Source: Oscarella lobularis
Taxonomy: Eukaryota > Porifera > Homoscleromorpha > Homosclerophorida > Oscarellidae
Assembly (NCBI RefSeq): GCF_947507565.1
Contig: NC_089184.1
Coordinates: 2,356,001 to 2,420,000, forward strand
Length of the DNA stretch: 64,000 bases
Direction: 5' to 3'
Numbering within the stretch: the first letter of the stretch is position 1; each line of letters begins with the position of its first letter. Shown here piece by piece: positions 22,787 to 33,000 of the stretch. The position numbers were made by a program, and so were the translations under genes. Below the pieces are notes generated by a model. It ran no database searches. It was not told the DNA's origin and was given only the letters and a program-made list of their open reading frames with translations.

Positions 22787-25280
22787 TACGACAAAGCTAG
22801 CCAACGCGAGAAACCCGCGATGTCCCGTGGGTCCATCCGGATATACCGGGTGTATGCATCGTTCTTCCAACGCCCGAGCGATCGAATTGTCGAGTCCTCG
22901 ATGCCCGCCGCTGCCGCCGCAGTCACCGCTCTGATCCGAAAACTGTGCCCTGAGTAACGCTCTGCGGAAATTCCCTGCTATCGAAGGGCTGCGCGCACGT
23001 GATCGACGAGCGCTGTCCGAGAAAGGGAGGACCCGTTCTCGAATACAAAAAGGGGGCCCGGCGCGACATCACGTCGAGCCAGATACGCCAACAGCGCGCC
23101 GACCGGACAAATATCCGTATCTGTTCGCCAGATCACAATATCCACCACTTTTTTGTAGGGATCTGCCTTTGATTCTTTGAGGTGAATGCAGATCAGCGAC
23201 GGGTTGGCGACGGAGTCGACTGCCGGCGAGAGATGACGCCGCTGATCGAACGCTTCGCGGCACGGTAGTGTGAATTCGCCTGAGCGCAGAAAGCCGAAGA
23301 AACCCAAGCAACACGCCGCCCAGAGCATCGTGAAGTCCCACAGGTGAGCGTATGGTGTCCACGCTGCACGGAACTGCCGCAGTATTGCAGGTGTGACGGG
23401 GAGACGCGGGTCCGGCGCTGGGCGACCCTGAGCGCGTTTGATGCCGGCTAACGCAAGGTACAACTGCGGGAGAGAGCCCGCAAGCGGATCGACGCCTATC
23501 AATGAGATCTGGGCAAAGCGTAATCCCGCCAGATAGGTTTTTATTGTGCTATAACGTAAACCATTTTTTGCCAGGTTGGCGCAGAACAGCGAGGCTGTTC
23601 GTTTGTCGGCTGGGAACGGAGTTAGTCCGACGCGCTCGCAAAATTCGCTGTATCGCCGTTGACCGGAGGCGTACACCCGGCGCGTGGAGTCTGCCACTCC
23701 CTGGGAAAGAAGCGCAGAAACAGAGTGTCCGCCAGAATCTGCGTGTAAGGAGCGTTGCGTGAGATTCGCTCCGCAACGGTATTGAGGGATCCCGCGAGAT
23801 GTTTTGCGCGCCAGGAGAATTCGAAGCGCGCCGCGAAGAATTGTAGGGTTCGCAGGAGCGGCATGACCGACGCATCCCTGGACGATTCCGACGCAACGGC
23901 CGCCACTACCGTTGTGTTGTCTGAGCGGAGCAAGGCTTGGGCACCTGACCAGGAGGCGCCCCACAATGCCGCTGCCAGTACAACAGGAAGCAGCTTCTTT
24001 TCCGCGATCGAGCGCGGCGCCCATTGAGCGCACCACTCCCACTGGCACCACTGACGCTTCCAGACTGCCCCAGGAGCCCGACGCATCCGTGGTTACGACA
24101 TTAGCCGGCGCTGCCACCAAGAGCGAAAAGGCCGCGATCCCGTTCCAGCCAGGAAACACCGACCGCCACCACAGCAAATCGGCGCGAGCCGACGCCCCGA
24201 GTTGGATGCGCGACTCCGGGAAGGGGAGACCGGCCGTTAAATCAATTAGACGGCGCAGAAAAGCCCATCCCGCCGGCACCACTGTCGACGCGTGCTGAAG
24301 CAGCCCAACAAGGGACTGCAGTTCCCGACGCGAGCAAGATGACCTCTTCCACCAGCGATCGAGTTCCGCTGCCGTTCGTTCTAACTTGGCCCGAGGGAGA
24401 CGCAGCACTTGCGCCTCCGTATCGAGTTCCAGTCCCAGAAACACCAGCTGCGTTGTCGGGCCTTTGACCTTGTGGGCAGCCACCGGCATACCCAACGCTT
24501 TGCTCGTCGCCAGAGCAACGCTCTTGTTTGCGGCGCCCTCGTGCGATCTGGGCCGTCCAAAGAACAGGTAGTCGTCGAGATAGTGTAGTCCCGATGAAAT
24601 TCCCCGCTGGTACATCACCCATAGTAACGCATCCGCCACCGCCGAAAAGATAATAGGTGCCGACCGCAGCCCGAACGGTAGAGCCGTGTCCACGTACGCT
24701 TGTCCTTGCCACCAAACGCCCAAGAAGTGGCGATCCGCCGAGTGCACAGGCACTACCCGGTAGGCGCTTTGAATATCTAGCTTGACCAACTGCGCCCCTT
24801 GGCCTAGCAACTCGCAGCTTCGAATCGCGTCGGCAACGCGCACGTACTCGGTGGAGCAGCTCTCGTTTGCAATAAAGTCGTTCACGCTCCAACCTCTGGG
24901 CGCTGAGAGGTCGACGATGAGCCTCCACTTCTGTGGCTGGCCGGGCGGTGTATTCTTTGGAATTACCCCAAAAGGGCTTATCCACAACGCCTCCACCGCG
25001 TCGTCCGGTAGCGGGCCCAACACGCGTCATGCCGCCGGATGTAAAGCGGCTGAGCGAAGGTTGCGACGTGGTGCTCGACTCTTTTTGGTCGCAGCGCAGC
25101 CGATCCGGAAGCCGCTAGACAGTCCCTGATCAGCCACGCCGCGAAGCGGGAATCAGGGAATCCCGCGACCGCCTGCTGCCAGGCGGAGAGGCGCAACGGG
25201 AAGGAAGACGCTCTTGCCCACGCATCGTGACGCACCACCGGTGGTTCACTAGCATCATCCAGAGCGACGGCTACAGCCGG
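22787..25280 (-). pseudogene. RT-RNase H-tyrosine recombinase of copy 2
   Basis: The longest frame (25023 to 22978, 681 aa) carries RT motifs WRLIVDLSAPRG, KLDIQSAYR, LPFGLRSAP and HYLDD (about 147-151), TTDASG of RNase H, a frameshifted RNase H remainder (SDNTTVVAAV, SWRAKHLAGSLNTV at about 23870-23780 in another frame), and then, back in frame, the recombinase N-terminal part (ADSTRRVYASGQRRYSEFCE) and FFGFLRSGEF with the first catalytic Arg. A TAG at 22978-22980 stops the frame after VRAALR. The same frame continues past it with GHSFRIRAVT (H-x-x-R), WKNDAYTRYIR (Tyr) and a TAA near 22787. The N-terminal part (AWLIRDCL, about 25140) is in another frame. So there are at least two frame breaks and one nonsense codon. 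Confidence 0.82.
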
Positions 25281-25574
25281 TATTTGGCACCCTTAAGTCC
25301 GCAATCCCCTACGCCAAGAACAAGAGTGTAGTTTAGTCCCTAATTTATTTTTTTTAAATTCCCGTTTGCGGAACTCTAGACGGCCTGCTACTGCGGCTGG
25401 AGGGAAGACCACCGCCGCTTTCCCACACCAAGAAACAGAACAAGACAAAAAACACACTGACCACGCTACATCGACAACTCAACCCTCTCCAACACGCATG
25501 CAAAGTGTGCAACACGAGCACCAGCCGTACATACTGTCTCGTCCGCTACCTTACGCTACCATTGTCTTCACTTG

Positions 25575-27307
25575 TCAAGCTACAGATGAACGAGCGACCT
25601 GCGGGGTGGTCGGCGCCTGTCCCTGCGCCGGTCCCAGCTTGCATTTGCGCGCTCGGTGTCCTTTTCCGCAGCGCGCGCAGCTGTGCTTGTAGGCGCATGG
25701 CTGATAGTGGCAGCCTCTTTTGGCGTAATTGTACAAGCGGCATGTTGACGTCTTCCCATTGCTGCCCGCATTTTCGCTATTCGTCGCTCGCCACGACGCC
25801 CGACGGTAATCTGCCGTGCGCAACGCGCACTGCGATGTGACGTAGTCGCCGTCTGAGTTGACGCAGAGCATGCATCTTTTAGGATTTGCGCCGTATAGAA
25901 ACGTCAAGCTATGAATCCCGGGGTTGAGAGTTGACCACACGATGTTCGGGTCTGCGGCCGCCTGCTGGCAAAATTGGGTGTTATATTGGCGCCACCCCTT
26001 ACTGCCGCAGCGCATGGTTTCGCGGACAAAAAGCCGCAGGTCGGCCATTAGCTCCACCGCTCGTTCGGGCCAAAGCTGAAGTTCCACAGCTGCGAAGGAT
26101 GCGAAGGCTTGAACCCAGGCGATGATCGTGGGAACCTGTCGAAGCTGTGGGCGTGACCACGCTGACGAACCGTAATCGCGCTCGCTTTCCCGGCGCAAGA
26201 GCCCCGCATTGTCGGCCAGTAGCTCCGCAAAATCGACGAAATGTCGGGCCTTGATTTTTGCGACAACTCGCCCCGGCACCGGTGGCAAGGAGGTGCCCAT
26301 CATAAAAGCCGTGGGTGTTGGCTTGCCTCGTTTCGCGGGATTTTCCCACAAATCCCAAACAAAGCCGTCGTCCTGCTGTGGGGCAAACGCCGCGCGAGGC
26401 GGCAGCGCCAACGTCGCCAGGCCGTTCCACGCACCCGCTTGAGGCAAGGCGCCCAGACCCTGCCCTCCATTTGCTGCCGACGGCGTTGCTCTTGCTTGTT
26501 GTGTTGGCGGTTGCGCGCCCTGCTGCTGCTGTAGCTGCTGCTGCTGCCGCTGCTGCTGCTGCCGCTGCTGCCGCTGCCGCTGCTGCTGCTGCCGCTGCTG
26601 CTGCTGCCGCTGCTGCTGCTGCCGCTGCTGCTGCTGCCGCTGCTGCTGCTGCTGCGGTGCGGGCTGCTGGAGAGTTGCCGCCAGCTGTTGCTGTTGCTAT
26701 TGCAGAGGAACCGGCCCAGTTTGCTGAACCTCTTGTAGAGGTGACCGCTGCGTACGCGCTGCAATAAACAAGACTCCGTTTGAGAGCTCTCGTGCAAACA
26801 GCGAAGCGCCAAACCAAAACAACGCGCCGGACCGCCCACCGGAAGCGCACTGGGGTGGTGCCAGAGGCGACTCCTGTGGGAACCGCTACTGGCGCAAAGA
26901 GAGACCGCCCGCGGTTCGTGCGATAGGAGGGGAAGGGGAGGAAGAGCGCGTCGCTTACCTGATAGGTAGTCGGCTAGCTGTTGCGAGACAATGTTCGACA
27001 CGATGTCGTGGAGTGCCACCGGACGAAGAACGGGAGTCGTCGCCGTATTTGCGCCTGTCGCCAACGCGGGCGGGGCCACGGTCGCTGCGAGCGCGTGCGT
27101 CGCCGACGCGGCGGAGCGTGACGGTGTTTGCGGAGGCCCCATCACATTCGTTGAGACGCGGGAGGTCGCCGCCGCGGAGGCCCTCTGTCCGGCAGATTGT
27201 ATGGTGACCGCGACGGTCGGCGTGGTCGAAGCCGTAGCCTGGGTAGTAGTAGCCAAAGTGGCCGGCTGGTCCGCGGCGTTCTGCATCGTTGCGTTTGCTT
27301 GAGACAT
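25575..27307 (-). CDS. Gag-like protein of copy 2
   Basis: Exon 1 starts at the ATG at 27305-27307 (MSQANATMQNAADQPATLAT), is Ala/Thr/Pro-rich, and ends at TATCAG|GTAAGC (26959). The following exon, in the glutamine frame, holds the CAG/CGG tract (about 26520-26680), then FVWDLWENPAKRG, VDFAELLADNAGLLRR and WVQAFASFAAVEL, matching the globular part of copy 1. The C-terminus has a CCCH finger (CRLYNYAKRGCHYQPCAYKH) and a knuckle CARCGKGHRARKC. As in copy 1, a TAG precedes the polyQ tract (CAATAGCAACAG, about 26697) and is harmless only if it is intronic. The other frames over the tract read as long Ala or Ser runs and are artefacts. Confidence 0.68.
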
Positions 27308-27480
27308 GACGAGATCGCAGAAAAAAAAAAAATCGGAATCGGAAAAAGAAAAGCAGCTCGCGTCGTCTGGGAGGCGAATGGGCGCGTGCCTACTCTCCGC
27401 CTCCTTTATGTTCACGCGTGCCTAGCGCGCGCTCCACTCCTTCGGCGTCATCAAATACGTTTAACCAATAGGGTTAAACT

Positions 27481-29008
27481 CCACTCAATCTGCACGTGAC
27501 GGCGTTTATATTAACCACTGACGGCACATGACAGCGTTTATATTAACCTGTGACGGCACGTGACGGCGTTTATATTAACCTGTGACGACACGTAATGCCG
27601 TTTATATTAATCACTGACGGCACCCGACGGCGTTTATAATAATCACAATCAGCACATGTTGGCGTTTATATTAACCTGTGACGGCACGTGACGGCGTTTC
27701 TATTAACCACTGACGGTGCATGACGGTATTTATGATAATCTCATTCGGCACATCACGGCGTATATAAAAATCTCAATCGGCACATGATGGCGTTTATATT
27801 AACCTGTAAGGGCACGTGACGGCGTTAATAATAATCTCAATCGGCACATGACCTCGTTTATATTAACCTGTGACGGCACGTTTTGACGTTTATATTAACC
27901 TGTGACGACACGTGAGGGCGTTTATATTAACCTGTGATGGCACGAGAAGGCGTTTATATTAACCTGTGACGACACGTGACGGCGCTTATATTAACCCGTG
28001 ACGACACGTGATGGCGTTTATATTAATCACTGACGGCACATGACGCCGTTTATAATAATCTCAATCAGCACGTGACGGCGATTATATTAACCTGTGACGG
28101 CACGTGACGGCGTTTACATTAACCTGCTACGACACGTGAGGGTGTTTATATTAACCACTGAGGGCACTTGACGGCGTTCATATTACCCAGAAACGGCACC
28201 TGACAGCGTTTTATTAACAATTGACGGCACATGACGGTGTTTAGATTAATCTGAATGGTCGCGTGACGGCGTTTATATTAACCAGTGACGGCACGTGATG
28301 GCGCTAATATTAACCACTGAGGGCACATGACGGCGTTTATAATAATCTTAATCGGCACATGACGGCGTTTATATTAACCTCTGACGACAAGTGATTTCGT
28401 TTATTAACCTGTGACGGCACGTGACGGCGTTTATATTAAATTTCGACGACACGTGACGGCGTTTATATTAACCTGTGACGGCACATGACGGCATTTATAA
28501 TAATCTCAATCGGCGCATGACTGCTTGTATATTAACCAGTGTCGTCACATTGCGGCGATCATATTAATCTGATTCGGCACGTGACCGCGTTTTATTAACA
28601 AGTGACGGCACATGACTGTGTTTAGATTAATCTGTGTCGTCAAGTGACGGCATTTATATAACCTCTGACGACACGTGATCGCGCCTATATTTACCAGGAA
28701 CGGCACATGACGTCGTTCATATAACCCAAAAACGGAACGTGACGGCGTTTTATTAACAAGATACAGCACACGACTGTGTTTAGATTATAATATCTGAGTC
28801 GTCACGTGACGACGTTTGAATAATCTTTGATGACACATGATCGAACCTATATTAACGAGAAACTGCACATGACGGCGTTAATATTAACCTGTGACGGCCT
28901 GTGACGGCCTTTATATTAACCACTGACGGCACATGACGGCGTTTATAATAATCTCAATCGGCACATGACGGCGTGTATAATAACCAGTGACGGCATATTA
29001 CGGCGTTT
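27481..29008. repeat. 32-bp satellite array, right block (~48 units)
   Basis: Same unit and same variants as 19236-22491. Several successive variant units correspond to the order seen in the central block (for example the stretch from 27495 compared with 20310 onward), indicating that blocks of the array were duplicated. It ends at CGGCGTTTGTCATTGGGGG. Confidence 0.95.
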
Positions 29009-29747
29009 GTCATTGGGGGTCTCCTTTTGGGGTACATTTGAATTTTTAGTGAATTTTGTTTCTTTAGTTGGCTTTTATATTTTGGAGAATGTTTGACGTG
29101 GTTAGAGTCTGATTTGTCCCTTTTTCTTGCTTCATTCCTTAATATTTTCGTTAGCGTGCGTTTTGATGGAAATTGCGTTTTTTGCCATTTTCTTACTGGT
29201 TTTAATATTCAAAATGGTTCTCGTGTTTTCGTAGGTGTATAGGTGTCTTGTTTTACTTTTGGTGTAGGGTTTCACTAGTTAATAATTCACTAAATTTGAG
29301 TTTTTTACTCCTGTTCTTTTTTGTTCTTCTCTTTCGATTTGTCTGGGTGTTTTTTATTGGTTCTGCTTTTTAGATTAGTGCCTGGCGTGTTTCTTCTTTA
29401 CACTAGGATATCAAGTCCTTTTTGGTATTTTTATTGATATTTTTATTGTTATTTTTTAGCGTGCTTTATGATTAACAAGTGAAACCCCACCCCAGAGGTA
29501 AAACAAGACACCTATACATCTACAAAAACACGAGAACCATTTTGAAAATTAAAACCAGTAAGAAAACGGCCAAAAGCGGAATTTCTATGAAAACTCCCGC
29601 TAACGAAAGTATTAAGGAATGGAACGAGAAATAGGGACCAATCACACTCTAACCACGTCAAACATTCTCCAAAATAAAAATGCCACCTACTCAAACAAAG
29701 TTCACTAAAAATTCAAATGTACGCCAAAAGGAGACCCCCAAAGAGGA
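29009..29747. repeat. Fold-back element
   Basis: About 255 bp (GGGGGTCTCCTTTTGGGGTA at 29016 through GGTGTCTTGTTTTAC at 29255) is repeated inverted at about 29493-29745 (GTAAAACAAGACACC ... AAAAGGAGACCCCC). The loop is about 230 bp. A further diverged direct copy of the right arm follows at 29750-29940 (AATTTCCATGAAAACGCCGC). No ORF is supported. Confidence 0.8.
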
Positions 29748-29959
29748 CCCAGACCCCAATTAAAAAACCAACAACAACGAACCACATCGAACTAATTTTG
29801 ATCAAAAAGCAATAAAATACAGCGATAAACCGAATTTCCATGAAAACGCCGCTAACGAAAAAAATAAGAATTGATTGGAAAAAGACTAAACAACACTCCA
29901 ACTTCGCGAAACAATTTCCAAAATTGAAAAGAGAATCATTACAAGAAACTCAAAATGTA

Positions 29960-30080
29960 AGAGCGGATGAAATGAGAAAGCGGCTGAAATAAGAAAGCGG
30001 CTGAAATGCGTTCATGCGTGAAATGCGTTCATGAGTGAAATGCGTTCATGAGAGAAATGCGTGCATGAGTGAAATGCGAT
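29960..30080 (+). repeat. 17-bp minisatellite
   Basis: GTGAAATGCGTTCATGA and close variants repeat four to five times (30005-30070), preceded by two to three GAAAGCGGCTGAAAT units. Confidence 0.8.
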
Positions 30081-30084
30081 TAAT

Positions 30085-33000
30085 AATTTGGATAAAAATG
30101 TGGTCTTATTAGGAACCGGGCAAAAGAAAATTTCTGCTATTTAAAGATAAAGGCAGCAATTTCTGGAGCAGAAAAAGAGCGATTAGTTTCATAGATAAAA
30201 ATGAGGCCGCAATCGGATGCGGGCTGCAAAAAATTCGTTTATTTAAAGGCAAAGACAGCAAATTCTGCATTAAAATAAGACCTACTTCGACTGATTTACA
30301 GCGTAAAATATACGATTAATTTTTTGGATAAAAATAAGGTCACATTAGGAACAAAGACACGAAAATTTCGTTTATTTAAAGGCAAAGGCAGATATGACAG
30401 GGTTTTTCTGCATCAAATTAGAGCTACTTAAACATATTTATGGCGTAAAACGAGTGATTAGTTTTATAGATAAAAATGGGGCCCCAATAGGCAACGGGCT
30501 GCAAAAATTTCGTTTATATAAAGCCAATGGCAGCAATTTCTTTAATAAAAAGAGCTACTTTGACTGTTTTATAGTTTAAAATATGTGATTAATTTTTTGG
30601 ATAAAAATGAAGCCCAATTAGGAACCGGGTCACGAAAATTTAGTTTATTAAGGCAGGAATGAAAAAGATTTTCTGCATTAAATTAGAGCTACTTCGACTG
30701 ATTTATAGAAAAATACGAGCTATTAGTTTTAAAGATAAAAATGAGACCCCAATAGGAAACGAGCTGAAAAATTGCAATTATTAAAGGCAAAGACAGAAAA
30801 TTCTGCATTAAATAAGAGCTACTTCGACTGATTTATAGCGTAAAATATTAGATTAATTTTTTGGAAAAAAATGGGGTCCCATTAGGAAACGAGCCACGAA
30901 AATTTCGTTTATTCAAATTCAAAGACAGGAATGAAAAGGTTTTTCTGCAATAAATTATAGCTACTTCGACTGATTTAAAGCAAAAAACGAGCGATTAATT
31001 TTAATAATAAAAATGAGGCCCCAATAGAAACCGGGCCGCAAATATTTCCTTCATTCCAAGGCAAAGGAAACAATTTCTGCATTAAATAAGAGCTACTTCG
31101 AATGATTAACAGCGCAAAACATGCGATCAATTTCTTGGATAAAAATAGGGCCCAATATGAACCGGGCCGAAGAAATTTCGTTCATTAAAGGCAGAAAGCA
31201 GCAACTTCTGAATTAATAAGAGCTATTTCAACTGCTTTATAGCGTAATATATGCGAATAAATTTTTGGATAAAAATGAGACCCATTACGAAGCGAGCCAC
31301 GAAAATTTCTGAATTAAAGGCTAAAGCAGCAAAAAGATTTTCTGCATGAAATTAGAGCTACTTTGACTAATTTATAGCAAAAACGAGTGATTAATTTTAT
31401 AGATAAAAATGAGGCCCCAATAGGAACCGAATAAAATATTTCGTATATTTTAAGGCAAAGTCAGCAATTTCTGCATTAAGTAAGCTACTTCAACTGATTT
31501 TTAGCGTAAAATATGCGGTTATTTTTTTGGATAAAAATGAGGCCCCATTAGGAAACGGCTCAAGAAAATTTCGTTTAGTTAAGTCAAAGGCAGGAAAGAA
31601 AACGTTTTTCGGCATCAAATTAGAGCTACTTCGACTGATTTATACCAAAGAACGAGCAATTCTTTTCATACATAAAAATAGAGCCCGAATAGGAACCGGG
31701 GCGCCAAAATGTCGTTTATTTAAGGGCAAAGGCAGCAATTTCTGCATTAAATAAGAGCCATTTCGACTGATTTATAGCGTAAAATATGCAAATAATATTT
31801 TGGATAAAAATTAGGACCCTATGGGAGCCTGGGTCACAAAAATTTCGTTTATTAAAGGAAAATGCAGCAATTTCTGCATTAAATAAGAGCTACTTCAACT
31901 CATTTATAGCGCAAAATATGCGATTAACTGTTTGTATAAAATTGAGGCCTAATTAGGAACCGTGCAACGAAAATTTGATTATTTAATAGCAAAGGGAGCA
32001 ATTTCTGTATTAAATAAGGACTACTTTGACTGATTTATAGCGTAAAATATGCGATTAATTTTTTGGATAAAAATGAGGCCCCATTGGGAACAGGACCACG
32101 TAAATTTCGTTTATTGAAAAGCAAAGGCAGCAATGAAAACGTTTGCATCAAATTAGACCTACTTCGACTGATTTATAGCAAAGAACGAGCTATTAGTTTC
32201 ATTGATAAAAATGGGGCCCCAATAGAAACCGGGCCGCAAAAATTTCGTTTATTTAAAGGCAAAGGCAGCAATTTCTGCATTAAATAAGAACTAGTTTGTC
32301 TGATGTATAGCGTTAAATATGCGATTAACATTTTTGGATAAAAATGAGGCCCAATTAAGAAAGGGGCCAAGAAAATTTCCTTTATTAAAAGGCAAAGGCA
32401 GCAATGAAAACGTTTTTCTGCATCAAATTAGAGCTGCTTAGACAGATTTACGGATTAAAAGGAGAAATTAGTTTTATAGATAAAAATGGTGCCCCAATAG
32501 GGACTGGGCCGCAAAAATTTCCTTTATTTAAAAGGCAAAAAAACGTTATTAGGCATCAAATTAAAGCTACTTGGACTGATTTATAGCAAGAAATGAGCGA
32601 TTAGTTTTATAGATAAAAATAGGAAACGGATCTAAAAATTTTGTTTATTTAAAGGCAAAGACAGCAATACCTGCATTAAATAAGAGCTACTTCGACTGAT
32701 TTATAGCGCAAAATATGCGATTAATTAATATGTTTAATAAAATTTAGGCTCCATTAGGAAACGGTCCACTTAAACTTCGTTTATTCAAAGGCAAAGGCAG
32801 CAATGAAAACATTTTTCTGCATCAAATAAGAGCTACTTTGACATATTTATAACAAAACACGAGCAATGTGTTTCATAGATAAAAATGGGGCCCCAATAAG
32901 AACCGCGCCGCGAAAATTTCGTTTATTGAAGGCAAAGCCAGCAAAAAACGTTTTTCAGCATCAAATTTGAGCTACTTCGTCTGATTTATAGAAAAATCGA

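Larger units (their letters stand above)
22492..27480 (-). mobile_element. Tyrosine-recombinase retrotransposon, copy 2 (inverted)
   Basis: The same gene order as copy 1, on the minus strand: gag from 27307, RT-RNase H from about 25280, tyrosine recombinase ending about 22787. Proteins are clearly related to copy 1 but diverged, and the flanking non-coding sequence does not match copy 1, so it is a different family rather than an inverted duplicate. Split repeats like A/B of copy 1 were not found at its ends. Both borders are in the 32-bp satellite. Frameshifts and a nonsense codon make it non-autonomous. Confidence 0.85.

Noticed and set aside
22592-22957. Plus-strand 121-codon ORF
   Set aside because: It is antisense of the C-terminal part of the copy 2 recombinase (GHSFRI, TRYIR).
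26300-26850. Minus and plus ORFs with Ala or Ser runs near 26.5 kb
   Set aside because: Same artefact over the repeat of copy 2; only the Gln frame is continuous with the zinc-finger part.
13841-29008. CRISPR-like array (32-bp units)
   Set aside because: The units are contiguous without spacers, diverged, and in a eukaryotic context with retrotransposons; it is a satellite.
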